Shown here: one piece after another, positions 31,740-43,151 of the stretch
How the letters are laid out: every line of letters starts with the position of its first letter
Position numbering within the stretch: position 1 is the first letter of the stretch
Assembly: GCF_014041935.1 (NCBI RefSeq)
Contig: NZ_CP059491.1
Location: 1,612,001-1,676,000 of the forward strand
Source of the DNA: Gordonia jinghuaiqii
Lineage (GTDB): Bacteria; Actinomycetota; Actinomycetes; Mycobacteriales; Mycobacteriaceae
DNA: 64,000 bases
Direction: 5' to 3'
The notes under the pieces: model-generated
The model's input: only the letters and a program-made list of their open reading frames with translations
The model's database searches: none
What the model was told of the DNA's origin: nothing
Position numbers and translations under genes: made by a program

Positions 31740-34097
31740 TCACATCTCCCGTCGATACGGCTCGCAACCCGGTGGCGCCTTCGGCGGCTCGCGGTACTCG
31801 AGTTCAGGGATGTGCATGGTCACCGGGGACGACTCGAGCGTGAACTGCTCACCATGGTGGGCGAGTTTGATGGGTGGCCCCGACAACAGCCGGTACGTGG
31901 CGCTCTCCTTGTCCACCGCGACCACGATCTTCGTGTCACGCACGATCATGCGAAACGACATGTAGGTCAGCCGGGTCGGCAGTCGCGGTGCGAACGTGAT
32001 GTGCCCGCCGAAGTCGCGCATCCCGCCGAAACCCGCCACGCAGTCGGTCCACGCGCCGGCGAGTGCGGCGATGTGCAGACCGCTGCTGACGTTGTTGTGC
32101 AGGTCGTGCAGATCGGTGAAGACCGACTCGGCCAGCAGATCGTAGGCGAGATCGGGGTAGCCGACCTCGGCGGCGGTGACCGCCTCGCAACACGCCGACA
32201 GCGACGAGTCGCGCACGGTCAGCGGGTAGTAGTAGTCGAAGTTGCGCAGTTTCTGTTCGGCGGTGAACGCGTCACCGAACAGATAGGTGGCGAACACCAG
32301 GTCGGCCTGTTTGACCACCTGCTTGCGGTAGAGGTCGTAGTACGGATAGTTCAGCAGCAGCGGGTAGCGGCCGACAGATGTCTCGAAGTCCCACGCGCCG
32401 AGCAGGGTGAACGACTCACACTGTTGATGAACACCCAGGGCGTCGTCGTAGGGGATCGTCATGTCGTCGGCGCACGATTCCCAGTGCGCCGCTTCGGCTG
32501 TGGTCACCCCGAACTGTTCGGCGAGGTCCGGCCGACGATGCACGGCCGCGACGGCGTCACGCAGGTTCTGTTGCGCCGCAAGGTTGGTGAAGGTGTTGTT
32601 GTTGACCACCGCGGTGTACTCGTCCGGTCCGGTCACGCCGTCGATGCGGAACTTGCCGTTGACGTCGTGATGACCGAGGCCGGCGAACAGCCGGGCGGTC
32701 TCGACGAGAAGTTCGACACCGCACTCGGTTTCGAACTGTTCGTCGTTGGTCGCACGCAGGTAGCGGGCGGTCGCGTTGGCGATGTCGGCGGAGACGTGGA
32801 CACCCGCGGTGCCCGCAGGCCAGTACCCCGAACACTCGTCGCCGTTGATCGACCGCCAGGGGAACATGGCACCGCGCTGGCCGAGTTCGGCGGCCCGGGA
32901 CTTGGCCTTGTCCATCGTGGAGTGCCGCCACCGCAGCTCCTCGCCGGCCGCCGCGGGCACGGTGTAGGTGAGCATCGGCAGGATGAAACTCTCGGTGTCC
33001 CAGAAGGTGTGGCCGTCGTATCCGGGTCCGGTGAGGCCCTTGGCCGGGATGGCGCGGGACTGGCCGCGCGCACCGGCCTGCAACACGTGGAACAAGGCGA
33101 ACCGAACCGCTTGCTGGAGTTCGGGATCGCCGTCGAGTTCGACGTCGGCATCACGCCAGAAGTCTTCGAGGTAACGCACCTGGTCGGCCTTGAGCGAGTC
33201 CCAGCCGGTCTCCATCGCCATGGCCAGCGCGGCATCGACCTGCGCGCGCAGGGCCGGGACGGAGCGTCGGGCCGACCAGCCGTATCCCATGTACTTGGTG
33301 AGGGTGAGGCTCTTGCCCTTCGGGACGTTGGCCGCGATGGTGAGCCGGGCGAGGTCGCCGTCGGCGCGGATGAAGGTGTCGGCCTTGTCGGGGAAGTAGA
33401 TCTCGTGATCCATACCGGCCGCGATGTGCAGCCCGGACTGCTTGGTGTGATGGACCAGCATGCCCCAGTAGTTGCGGCATGTCGCGAGGTCGGAGACCAG
33501 CGGGGCGTCGAGGGCGGCGGCCAGACGGGGGTCGTTGCCCGGGGCCGGCACCGGCTCGTTCGCGAGGAGATCGGACTGCAGGACGAGTTTCATGTCCTCG
33601 TCGACGGGCTCGACCTCGTAGCGGATCGCGGCGATCGTGCGTTTGGTGAACGAGACCAGACGCTCGGACTTGATCCGGACCTTGCGGCCGGTGGGTGAAG
33701 TCCAGACGGTGTGGCGACGCAGTGTGCCGGTGCGGAAGTCGAGGGTGCGCTCATGCTCTTCGGTACGCCCGTACCGAAGGTCCATCGGCTCGTCCTCGAC
33801 GAGGAGGCGGATGATCTTGCCGTCGGTCACGTTCACGACCGTCTGCCCCGACTCGGGGTAGCCGTAACCGCTCTCAGCGTAGGGGAGTCCGCGCAACTCG
33901 TAGAAGCCGTTGAGGTAGGTGCCGGGATGGGTGACCGGTTCGCCCTCCTCGAAGCTGCCTCGTAACCCGATGTGTCCGTTGGACAATGCGAACAGCGTCT
34001 CGGTGCGGCCGAGCATGTCCAGATCGACGCCGCCACGCCACTTCAGCTGCCAGGGGTGGACCTCGAAGCCGAAACCGTGGTCGTGCTCGGGGCTCAT
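31740..34097 (-). CDS. Glycoside hydrolase family 65 disaccharide phosphorylase (trehalose/kojibiose/maltose phosphorylase-like)
   Basis: 785-residue inverting phosphorylase that would split an alpha-glucobiose with phosphate to give beta-glucose 1-phosphate. The N-terminal super-sandwich domain (about 1-275) is followed by the (alpha/alpha)6 barrel. The general-acid Glu lies in TGPDEYTAVVNNNTF (about residue 490). Substrate-site blocks GHTFWDTESFILPML and EDFWRDADVELDG are typical of GH65. Its immediate partner is a beta-phosphoglucomutase gene overlapping by ATGA, which converts the product to glucose 6-phosphate. The pair matches Rv3401/Rv3400. Trehalose is the likely substrate in a mycolate-forming actinobacterium, but kojibiose or maltose cannot be excluded from sequence. 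Confidence 0.92.
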   Translation of the reverse strand: MSPEHDHGFGFEVHPWQLKWRGGVDLDMLGRTETLFALSNGHIGLRGSFEEGEPVTHPGTYLNGFYELRGLPYAESGYGYPESGQTVVNVTDGKIIRLLVEDEPMDLRYGRTEEHERTLDFRTGTLRRHTVWTSPTGRKVRIKSERLVSFTKRTIAAIRYEVEPVDEDMKLVLQSDLLANEPVPAPGNDPRLAAALDAPLVSDLATCRNYWGMLVHHTKQSGLHIAAGMDHEIYFPDKADTFIRADGDLARLTIAANVPKGKSLTLTKYMGYGWSARRSVPALRAQVDAALAMAMETGWDSLKADQVRYLEDFWRDADVELDGDPELQQAVRFALFHVLQAGARGQSRAIPAKGLTGPGYDGHTFWDTESFILPMLTYTVPAAAGEELRWRHSTMDKAKSRAAELGQRGAMFPWRSINGDECSGYWPAGTAGVHVSADIANATARYLRATNDEQFETECGVELLVETARLFAGLGHHDVNGKFRIDGVTGPDEYTAVVNNNTFTNLAAQQNLRDAVAAVHRRPDLAEQFGVTTAEAAHWESCADDMTIPYDDALGVHQQCESFTLLGAWDFETSVGRYPLLLNYPYYDLYRKQVVKQADLVFATYLFGDAFTAEQKLRNFDYYYPLTVRDSSLSACCEAVTAAEVGYPDLAYDLLAESVFTDLHDLHNNVSSGLHIAALAGAWTDCVAGFGGMRDFGGHITFAPRLPTRLTYMSFRMIVRDTKIVVAVDKESATYRLLSGPPIKLAHHGEQFTLESSPVTMHIPELEYREPPKAPPGCEPYRREM

Positions 34098-34807
34098 GCG
34101 GGGAGCAATTCGTCGAGGTCGTTCACGACGATGTCCGCGCCGGCCGCCGTCATCGCGGCGGCCTGTCCGCCGCCGACGCGGTCGATGCCGACGACGTAGC
34201 CGAATTTGCCTGCGCTACCGGCCTGTACGCCGGAGATCGCGTCCTCGAAGACGGCGGCGGCTGCGGGTTCGACCCCCATCAGCTCGGCGCCCAGCAGATA
34301 CGAGTCGGGCGCGGGCTTGCCGTTCAGACCCTTCGAGACGATGTCGAGGCCGTCGACACGGACCTCGACGAACTTCGACAGGTCGGCTGCATCCAGCACT
34401 GCTGCTCCATTCTTCGACGACGTCACGACCGCGATGCGGAGACCCGCGTCACGTGCCGCGTTGAGGTAACGCACCGACCCGGGGTAGGCCTGGCCGCCGT
34501 CCTCGGCGAGGCTGACCAGGAACATGTCGTTCTTGCCGCTGCCGATCCGGTCGACGGTCTCCGCGTCGACGTCGACGATGCCGCGCGAGGCGAGGAACGC
34601 CCGCACACCGTCGTCGCGGGGACGTCCGTCGACGAAGTCGAGATAGTCCTGGTCGGTGAACTCCACGAAGTCGGCGCCGCCGACCAGCGTGGCGAGATAG
34701 GCGTCGAACGCCTTCTTCCACGCTTTGCGGTGCAGCACCGCGGTCTCGGTGAGGACGCCGTCGAGGTCGAAGAGGGCGACGGAGATCGAATCTGGCAAAC
34801 CCAACAC
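34094..34807 (-). CDS. pgmB: Beta-phosphoglucomutase-like HAD hydrolase
   Basis: 237-residue HAD-superfamily enzyme converting beta-glucose 1-phosphate to glucose 6-phosphate. Motif I is LFDLDGVLTE (nucleophile Asp and acid/base Asp), motif II lies in VVTSSKNG, and motif IV in AAVFEDAISGVQAG. The helical cap contains HRKAWKKAFDAYLATL, in which the conserved His-Arg-Lys-Ala-Trp is typical of the mutase subgroup. Start GTG 34807 is chosen because TAGCGT lies 8 nt upstream and the domain begins four codons later. It is the first gene of an operon with the GH65 phosphorylase, overlapping it by 4 nt, so the two enzymes act in sequence. Confidence 0.88.
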   Translation of the reverse strand: MLGLPDSISVALFDLDGVLTETAVLHRKAWKKAFDAYLATLVGGADFVEFTDQDYLDFVDGRPRDDGVRAFLASRGIVDVDAETVDRIGSGKNDMFLVSLAEDGGQAYPGSVRYLNAARDAGLRIAVVTSSKNGAAVLDAADLSKFVEVRVDGLDIVSKGLNGKPAPDSYLLGAELMGVEPAAAAVFEDAISGVQAGSAGKFGYVVGIDRVGGGQAAAMTAAGADIVVNDLDELLPA

Positions 34808-34815
34808 GCTTCGCA

Positions 34816-34821
34816 ACGCTA
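34816..34821 (-). promoter_or_regulatory. -10 hexamer TAGCGT for leaderless pgmB-GH65 operon
   Basis: TAGCGT on the minus strand, 8 nt before GTG 34807, with no Shine-Dalgarno. Confidence 0.5.
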
Positions 34822-34979
34822 CCCGTCCGGCGGCGCTCCGGCGCAGTTTGAGCGGGCGGCCCAACCGTTTTGCCCGTTGAGGCGGTGTGACGAGGGCGCG
34901 TCGGGCATCCGGTGCACCCGAGAACCGCACGCCGGAAACCTGTTGACCCGGGACACGAGGCCGGTGAGACGATGAACCG

Positions 34980-35840
34980 ATGACCCGACGATTCGCCCAG
35001 ATCGATGTCTTCTCCGCCACCGGGACCGAGGGGAATCCGGTGGCGGTGGTGGTCGACGGGGACGGCATCGCCGAAGACAGGATGGCTGCCTTCGCCCGGT
35101 GGACCAATCTGAGCGAGACCACATTTGTCCTGCCGCCCACCGATCCGGCCGCCGACTATCGGCTGCGGATCTTCACCCCCGACGGTGAACTGCCTTTCGC
35201 CGGGCATCCGACACTCGGGTCCGCGCACGCCTGGCTGACGACCGGTGGACGGCCCGCAGGCGAGGACATCGTGCAGGAATGCGGCGTAGGGCTGGTGCGG
35301 CTCCGACGCTCCGGTGCGCGCCTGGCCTTCGCGGCGCCGCCGCTGAGGCGCTCGGGTGCGGTCGAACCACGCATCGTCGCGGAGGTCGCCGCGGCGCTCG
35401 GCGTCGGCCTCGACGAGGTCCTCGCCGCCGAATGGGTCGACAACGGGCCGGAGTGGATGGTCTTTCGACTCGGGTCGGGGGAGCGGGTGCTCGAGGTCCG
35501 CCCCGACATCCCCGCCCTCGGCGACCACAAGGTCGGGTTGCTCGGTCTGTACGGCTCCGGTGACGGGGCATCGGGTGAGACATCGGGGACGGGCGAGGTC
35601 TTCGCCGAGGTGCGGGCGTTCGTGCCCGGCATCGGCGTGCCCGAGGACCCGGTGACCGGAAGCCTCAACGCGGGTATCGCGACCTGGCTGCGCGCGACCG
35701 GTCAGGCCCCGGCGACCTATGTCGCCGCACAGGGTGCCGCCATCGGACGTGCGGGCCGCATCCACATCCACGACGACGGCGAGGACATCTGGGTCGGCGG
35801 CGACACCGCGACGGTCATCGAGGGAACGGTGGCGCTGTAA
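34980..35840 (+). CDS. PhzF-family isomerase/epimerase-like protein
   Basis: 286-residue member of the PhzF/diaminopimelate-epimerase-fold family. Signatures are QIDVFSATGTEGNPVAVV at the N-terminus, the catalytic Glu in NLSETTFVLP (about residue 46), FTPDGELPFAGHPTLGSAH, and GIGVPEDPVTGSLNAG in the second half. True PhzF isomerises a dihydro-hydroxyanthranilate in phenazine synthesis. No other phenazine genes are present, so this is one of the many stand-alone homologues with unassigned small-molecule isomerase activity. It is divergent from pgmB, with 172 nt between them. No operator was recognised. Confidence 0.88.
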   Translation: MTRRFAQIDVFSATGTEGNPVAVVVDGDGIAEDRMAAFARWTNLSETTFVLPPTDPAADYRLRIFTPDGELPFAGHPTLGSAHAWLTTGGRPAGEDIVQECGVGLVRLRRSGARLAFAAPPLRRSGAVEPRIVAEVAAALGVGLDEVLAAEWVDNGPEWMVFRLGSGERVLEVRPDIPALGDHKVGLLGLYGSGDGASGETSGTGEVFAEVRAFVPGIGVPEDPVTGSLNAGIATWLRATGQAPATYVAAQGAAIGRAGRIHIHDDGEDIWVGGDTATVIEGTVAL

Positions 35841-35973
35841 ACGGAGGCGCCGAGAGGTTCGCCGCTCAGCGACTGGTCGCCGCCGATGTCGGTGGCCGGT
35901 GCGTGAGGAGTCGCCGTGTTCCACCCGCTCGCCGGGGCGGGGGCGCGGCGGGGCGTGTGCCAAGGTGGGGGCC

Positions 35974-36876
35974 ATGAGTGACACCCCCGATGCCGGTGCG
36001 AACGGCGGTGGCGAGACCCTGAGCAACAAGGCCGCCAAGAAGCGTCGTCGACGCGAACCGCCGCCGGACCCGGCGCCACTTCCCGGCCTCGTCGACGCCC
36101 ACACCCATCTGGCAGCGTGCGGAGGCCGTGACGCGGAGTCGGTGCGCGCGATCCTCGACCACGCGCAGGCCGTCGGCGTCGACCATGTCGTCACCGTCGC
36201 CGACGACATGGTCGACGCGCGCTGGGCGGTTGCGGCCGCCGAATGGGACGACCGCGTCTACGCCGCCGTCGCCCTTCACCCCATGCATGCCGGCGACCTG
36301 AACGACGAGACGGCCGCCGAACTCGAGCAGATGGTGCGCCACCCGCGCGTCGTCGCGGTCGGTGAGACCGGTCTGGACTACTACTGGCCGGGTAGGTCCG
36401 ACGACTGTGCATCGCCCGAGGTGCAGCACGAGACGTTCCGCTGGCACATCGACCTCGCCAAGCGTGTCGGCAAGCCGCTGATGATCCACAATCGGGAGGC
36501 CGACCGGGATCTCCTCGACGTCCTGGCCGCCGAGGGCGCTCCGGAGACCGTGATCATGCATTGCTTCTCCGGTGACCGGGACGTTGCACGGGAATGTGTG
36601 GACCGCGGGTTCATACTCAGCTTCGCCGGAACTGTGAGCTTCGCCAACTCCGAAGAACTCCGTGTCGCGGCGGAACTGGTGCCCGACGAGCAGCTCCTGG
36701 TGGAGACCGACGCGCCGTTCCTGACGCCCCATCCCTACCGTGGCCAGCCCAATCAGTCGTATTGCCTGCCCTACACGGCTCGGGCCGTCGCCGACATCCG
36801 CGGCGTGTCCGGCGAGGAGATGGCGCAGATCCTCGGCGGGAACGCGCGACGGATCTACAACATCCCTTTGCCATAA
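35974..36876 (+). CDS. tatD: TatD-family metal-dependent deoxyribonuclease
   Basis: 300-residue TIM-barrel hydrolase of the TatD class (3'-5' exonuclease/DNase in characterised members). Metal ligands are visible in order: VDAHTHL (HxH), VGETGLDYYWP (Glu), PLMIHNREAD (His), VIMHCFSGD (His) and LLVETDAPFLTPHPYRG (Asp). An N-terminal tail of ~35 residues is Gly-rich and then strongly basic (AAKKRRRRE), which is unusual and may aid nucleic-acid binding. It is followed by rpfB and ksgA in the order Rv1008-Rv1009-Rv1010 of M. tuberculosis. Start ATG 35974 has a weak AAGG-like site. A perfect 8-bp inverted repeat begins at the base after its stop. Confidence 0.94.
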   Translation: MSDTPDAGANGGGETLSNKAAKKRRRREPPPDPAPLPGLVDAHTHLAACGGRDAESVRAILDHAQAVGVDHVVTVADDMVDARWAVAAAEWDDRVYAAVALHPMHAGDLNDETAAELEQMVRHPRVVAVGETGLDYYWPGRSDDCASPEVQHETFRWHIDLAKRVGKPLMIHNREADRDLLDVLAAEGAPETVIMHCFSGDRDVARECVDRGFILSFAGTVSFANSEELRVAAELVPDEQLLVETDAPFLTPHPYRGQPNQSYCLPYTARAVADIRGVSGEEMAQILGGNARRIYNIPLP

Positions 36877-39047
<2,171 letters not shown>

Positions 39048-39118
39048 CCTGTCCGGACCACTGACCTGGCCGTCATCAAAGGTGCTCCCGCGCAGGCAGA
39101 TCGGCGTCGGATGACCGC

Positions 39119-40111
39119 TCAGCTCGACGCGGCCCGCAGTTTCTCCAGAAGTTCGGGCGCCGCCTCACGCAGGAAGTCGTCCTGTGTTTCGCCGCCGATC
39201 TGGATGAGTGCGACATCGGTGAATCCCGCCTCCCAGTAGGGTTTCACCGCGTCCACGATCTGATCGAGGTCGGGGCCGCACGGGATGTTGCCCGCGACAT
39301 CGTAGGGCGTGACGAATTGGGTCGCTGCCGCGAAACCGGCGGTGGTACGCAGGTCGGCGTTGACATCCCAACCGCCGGCGAACCACCGGAACTGCTCGTG
39401 CGCACGGTTGATCGCCTTCTCGCGATCGGGGTCCCAGCAGATCGGGATCTGGCCGATCGCCCGCGAGCCCTGCTCGCCGATCGTCGTGGTGGAGGAGTGC
39501 TCGTTCCACGCCGTCACGAGGTCGGCATTCGGCTCGACCGCGATCAGATGCTCGGCGAGCGGGCCGAACGTGTCGATCCCCGAATTCCCTGCCACCGCAA
39601 CGCCTATCGGGACCGGCTGGTCCGGAACGTCCCAGATGCGCCCGGCGTCGACCTGAAAGAACTCGCCGCGGAAGTCCACGAGGTCCCCGGTGTGCAACTT
39701 GCGGATGATCTCGATGGCCTCGGCGAGCATGTCCTGACGGTCGGCCACCGACGGCCATCCCTCACCCACCACATGCTCGTTCAGGTTCTCACCCGATCCG
39801 AGGCCGAGCGTGAATCGTCCGTCGGCGAGGATCTGCATCGTCGCGGCCTTCTGCGCGACGATGGCCGGGTGGTAGCGGATCGTGGGGCACGTCACATAGG
39901 TCATCAACTCGACCCGGTCGGTCGCGTGGGCGACCGCGCCGAGGACCGACCACGCGTACGGTGCATGCCCCTGGGAGGAGAGCCACGGGAAGTAGTGGTC
40001 GCTGGAGACCTCGAAGTCGAAACCGGCCTCCTCGGCACCGACCGCGTAACGGACCAGTTCTTTGGGTCCGGCCTGCTCGGTCATCAGGGTGTAGCCGAAT
40101 CGGGTTGCCAT
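39119..40111 (-). CDS. F420-dependent LLM-class oxidoreductase (G6PDH-like subfamily)
   Basis: 330-residue TIM-barrel luciferase-like oxidoreductase using coenzyme F420. It starts RFGYTLMTEQAGPKELV and contains FDFEVSSDHYFPWLSSQGH, TYVTCPTIRYHPAIVAQKA and FTLGLGSGENLNEHVVG. These resemble the G6PDH-like F420 family common in mycobacteria and relatives. Known members oxidise hexose phosphates or other hydroxyl compounds, or reduce nitro and quinone groups, so the substrate is not fixed. GAGGAG before ATG 40111 marks the start clearly. It is on the strand opposite to its neighbours and, with the HAD gene, separates ksgA from ispE, which are contiguous in M. tuberculosis. Confidence 0.88.
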   Translation of the reverse strand: MATRFGYTLMTEQAGPKELVRYAVGAEEAGFDFEVSSDHYFPWLSSQGHAPYAWSVLGAVAHATDRVELMTYVTCPTIRYHPAIVAQKAATMQILADGRFTLGLGSGENLNEHVVGEGWPSVADRQDMLAEAIEIIRKLHTGDLVDFRGEFFQVDAGRIWDVPDQPVPIGVAVAGNSGIDTFGPLAEHLIAVEPNADLVTAWNEHSSTTTIGEQGSRAIGQIPICWDPDREKAINRAHEQFRWFAGGWDVNADLRTTAGFAAATQFVTPYDVAGNIPCGPDLDQIVDAVKPYWEAGFTDVALIQIGGETQDDFLREAAPELLEKLRAASS

Positions 40112-40252
40112 CGATTGCTCCTCTGCAGTCACTGTTTCGGGGTCGCGAGTTTCGGGTCGCTGCTGCGGGGTCACTCTTCTGCGAAACCGGTCGGATCGGT
40201 GTAGGCGTTGAGTTGCGCGCCCAGTGATCGACAGCTGCGGAATGAGGTACGG

Positions 40253-40921
40253 ATGCCCGACCAGAACACGACTGAAACCATCGACACAGTGCTCCTCGAC
40301 GTCGACGGAACACTCATCGACTCGACGTACCTGCACGCCCTGGCATGGATGCGGGCCTTCGCAGCGCACGATCTGACGCCCCTGTGGTGGCGCGTCCACC
40401 GCGCGATCGGCATGGGCGGCGACCGTCTGGTCGGCGAGATCTGCGGCGACGAGGTCGAGGAGTCGCTCGGGGACACGCTGCGCGATGCCTGGTCCGAGCA
40501 CTATCGCGGGATGCTTGCGGACGTGCGACCGCTGCCGGGCGCCGTCGACCTGATCCGCGGTCTGCTCGACGCCGACTACCGGGTGGCGCTGGCGTCGTCG
40601 GGCAAGTCCGAGTTCACCGACGCCGCGCTGGACTCCATGGGACTGCACCGGGACGACTTCGCCGCCGTGACCACCTCCGACGATGCCGACTCGTCGAAGC
40701 CTGCACCCGACATCCTCTCCGTGGCACTCGAACGCGCCGGCGGTGGGCGAGCGGTCGTGGTGGGTGACACGGTGTGGGATATCGAGTCGGCACACCGCCT
40801 TCCGGCCGACTGCGTGGCGGTGCGATCCGGCGGCTTCGCCGAGGGTGAACTCCGCGACGCGGGGGCGATACTGGTCGTCGACGATGTCGGCGATCTCGTC
40901 GCCAGGGGATGGCGTCCCTGA
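40253..40921 (+). CDS. HAD-superfamily phosphatase (phosphoglycolate-phosphatase-like)
   Basis: 222-residue HAD hydrolase. Motif I is VLLDVDGTLIDST with both catalytic Asp residues. The helical cap contains YLHALAWMRAFAAHDLTP. Motif II lies in VALASSGKSEFT and motif III-IV in SSKPAPDIL and VVVGDTVWDIESA. This architecture suits small phosphomonoesters such as phosphoglycolate or sugar phosphates. ATG 40253 has a GAGG site 5 nt upstream. It lies between an F420 oxidoreductase (divergent) and ispE (37 nt downstream, with its own promoter). No metabolic link to either is evident. Confidence 0.88.
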   Translation: MPDQNTTETIDTVLLDVDGTLIDSTYLHALAWMRAFAAHDLTPLWWRVHRAIGMGGDRLVGEICGDEVEESLGDTLRDAWSEHYRGMLADVRPLPGAVDLIRGLLDADYRVALASSGKSEFTDAALDSMGLHRDDFAAVTTSDDADSSKPAPDILSVALERAGGGRAVVVGDTVWDIESAHRLPADCVAVRSGGFAEGELRDAGAILVVDDVGDLVARGWRP

Positions 40922-40943
40922 GCGGACTCCCACCGACTGAGAC

Positions 40944-40949
40944 TAGGCT
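40944..40949 (+). promoter_or_regulatory. -10 hexamer TAGGCT for leaderless ispE
   Basis: TAGGCT, 8 nt, GTG 40958. It gives ispE its own start site independent of rpfB-ksgA. Confidence 0.55.
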
Positions 40950-40957
40950 GAATCATT

Positions 40958-41926
40958 GTGCCGCGAACGTCTCTGTCGGTGGTGTCCGACTCCATCACCG
41001 CGCGGGCCCCGTCGAAGGTGAATCTGCACCTCGGTGTGGGTCCGCGCCGAGATGACGGGTACCACGATCTGGTCACCGTCTTCCAAGCCCTGTCGCTCCA
41101 CGACGACATCCGTGTCGCCCGTGCCAACGAGATGAGCGTCACCGTCCGCGGGGAGGGTGCCGGATCGGTACCGACCGACGGCGCCAATATCGCCGTCCGT
41201 GCCGCGGTGGCCCTCGCCGACTGGGCCGGCCGCACGGGCCGGGTCTCCATCGACATCGACAAGTCCATCCCGGTCGCCGGCGGAATGGCCGGGGGCAGTG
41301 CCGATGCCGCGGGTGCACTAGTGGCGCTGGCCGCGCTCTGGAAACTCGACATCGGACGCGACGACCTCGCCGCCATCGCCGCCGATCTCGGCAGCGACGT
41401 TCCCTTTGCGCTACACGGCAACACGGCGCTGGGGACCGGACGCGGCGAACGGCTCATGCAGGTGCTCTCGCGCGGCGAGTTCCACTGGGTACTCGCGCTC
41501 GCCCGCGAGGGGCTGTCCACCCCCGCGGTGTATCGCGAGCTGGATCGGTTGCGCGACAGCCGCTCTGGCGGCGTCGCCGCCGACGACGAGCGTGACCTGT
41601 TGCGCCGCCCGGACGATCTGATGCAGGCCCTGGCGTCGGGCGACGCACGCGCCGTGGCCCCGTTGCTGCACAACGACCTGCAACCCGCCGCCCTCAGCCT
41701 GCAACCGACACTGCGACGCACGCTGCGCGCGGGTATCGATGCCGGAGCGCTCGGTGGCATCGTCTCCGGCTCGGGACCGACGTGCGCCTTCCTGTGCGCC
41801 GACGAGATCAGTGCGGTCAACGTCGCCGCCGAACTGTCCGGGGCGGGCGTGGCCCGCTCCGTGCGCACGGCATGCGGTCCGGCGCCGGGCACGCGTGTAC
41901 TGGGAACTCCCGAACAGGCTCACTGA
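40958..41926 (+). CDS. ispE: 4-diphosphocytidyl-2-C-methyl-D-erythritol kinase
   Basis: GHMP kinase that phosphorylates CDP-methylerythritol in the MEP route to isoprenoids, needed for menaquinone and polyprenyl carriers. The 322-residue product shows the substrate motif [20 protein letters not shown], the ATP-binding glycine loop [17 protein letters not shown] (about 108-124) and the third GHMP motif [14 protein letters not shown] (about 267-280). Start GTG 40958 has a leaderless promoter. In M. tuberculosis ispE follows ksgA directly in the rpfB operon. Here two unrelated genes intervene and ispE has acquired or kept its own promoter. Confidence 0.96.
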   Translation: MPRTSLSVVSDSITARAPSKVNLHLGVGPRRDDGYHDLVTVFQALSLHDDIRVARANEMSVTVRGEGAGSVPTDGANIAVRAAVALADWAGRTGRVSIDIDKSIPVAGGMAGGSADAAGALVALAALWKLDIGRDDLAAIAADLGSDVPFALHGNTALGTGRGERLMQVLSRGEFHWVLALAREGLSTPAVYRELDRLRDSRSGGVAADDERDLLRRPDDLMQALASGDARAVAPLLHNDLQPAALSLQPTLRRTLRAGIDAGALGGIVSGSGPTCAFLCADEISAVNVAAELSGAGVARSVRTACGPAPGTRVLGTPEQAH

Positions 41927-41989
41927 CCGCGGTCCGCTGCGGACACCGACGGCGCCTTACGCGGGGGCCGTCGACCCGACGCCGGCCAC

Positions 41990-41995
41990 TACAGT
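41990..41995 (+). promoter_or_regulatory. -10 hexamer TACAGT for leaderless lipase gene
   Basis: TACAGT, 6 nt, ATG 42002. No Shine-Dalgarno is present. Confidence 0.5.
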
Positions 41996-42001
41996 GGTCT
42001 G

Positions 42002-43147
42002 ATGCCTGGCAGACCTCCGATGCGTATCGCGGCGCTCGTCGTCGCCGTACTGGCCTGGACCGGTCTGTTCGCCACCGCGGCGCCCGCGCATGCGGCCGCC
42101 CCGGACAACGGATTCGTGTTCACCACCGCCGACGTCGCCGACGACCAGCTCCCCACGGCGGCCTCAGCGGGCACCCGTCTGACCTATGCGACGCGGGACC
42201 AACGCGGACGCCCGGCGATGTCGAGTGGGGTGTACTGGCTGCCCGAGGGGACGCCGCCCGCCGGCGGGTGGCCGGTCGTGTCGTGGGCGCACGGGACGGT
42301 CGGCATCGCCGACGAGTGCGCACCGACCCGGCACCGCCTCGGCGACGGCGTCGAGCTGCCGGTCCGGGCCGCTCTGGAAGCCGGCTACGCGGTCACCGCC
42401 ACCGACTACGCCGGCCTCGGAACCGCCGGGGAGAACGAATATCTCGGTGGCCGTGCGGCCGCGCACTCGGTCATCGACATGATCCGCGCCGCCCGATCGG
42501 TCGAGAACACACTAGGTGCGCGCTGGGTGTCGATCGGCCATTCGCAGGGTGGGCACGCGGCGATCCAGGCCGGCCGGCTCGCACCCGAGTACGCGCCGGA
42601 ACTGCCGGTCGAGGGCGTCGTCGCGATCGCCCCGGTCTCGTTGCTCGAGGAATTGTTCGGCATCTTCGGCCCACGCGTCCCCGCCCTCGGGGCACTCAAT
42701 GTCTTGAGTGCCCCGTTCCTGTACACCCTCGCCGGCCTCGATCACGCTCACCCCGAGCTGCGCGTCACCGACTTCCTGACGACCGACGGCAAGCGTTTCC
42801 TCGACCGTTCGCGCTCCCGGTGCAACGGCGATCTCGTCGACGCGCTGCGGTCGGTGTCGCCGGGATCGCTGGTGGACCGATCGTTCACCGACGACCAGTC
42901 CTTCCGGAATGCGTTGCGGGAGTATGCGGAGGTGCCGACCTCCGGCTACCCGGCGAAGGTGACCATCGCGCACGGGATCCTCGATCCCGTTCTCCCGTAC
43001 CTGCTGAGCCGCAAGCTACGGTCGGCGATGAGTGACAACGGGGTCGACGTCGACCTCAAGACCTATGCGCGCGCCGACCACAGCAGTGTCGTCGACGGAT
43101 CGTTGCCCGACGTCCTGGCTGCGATCCGGCAGGCGTTCGGCGACTGA
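42002..43147 (+). CDS. Secreted lipase (LIP / secretory lipase family)
   Basis: 381-residue alpha/beta hydrolase with a Sec signal peptide (AALVVAVLAWTGLFATAAPA then HAAAP, cleavage near residue 31). The nucleophile elbow is GHSQGGH (Ser about 179). The acid is likely the Asp of AHGILDPVLP, and the His that of ARADHSSVVDG. The lid-like insertion and VVSWAHGTVGIADECAPT oxyanion region are those of fungal/actinobacterial secretory lipases that hydrolyse triacylglycerols. A single Cys pair candidate (C at ADECAP and RSRCNGD) could form a disulfide outside the cell. It ends 4 nt before the convergent ABC-F gene. Confidence 0.9.
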   Translation: MPGRPPMRIAALVVAVLAWTGLFATAAPAHAAAPDNGFVFTTADVADDQLPTAASAGTRLTYATRDQRGRPAMSSGVYWLPEGTPPAGGWPVVSWAHGTVGIADECAPTRHRLGDGVELPVRAALEAGYAVTATDYAGLGTAGENEYLGGRAAAHSVIDMIRAARSVENTLGARWVSIGHSQGGHAAIQAGRLAPEYAPELPVEGVVAIAPVSLLEELFGIFGPRVPALGALNVLSAPFLYTLAGLDHAHPELRVTDFLTTDGKRFLDRSRSRCNGDLVDALRSVSPGSLVDRSFTDDQSFRNALREYAEVPTSGYPAKVTIAHGILDPVLPYLLSRKLRSAMSDNGVDVDLKTYARADHSSVVDGSLPDVLAAIRQAFGD

Positions 43148-43151
43148 GTCC

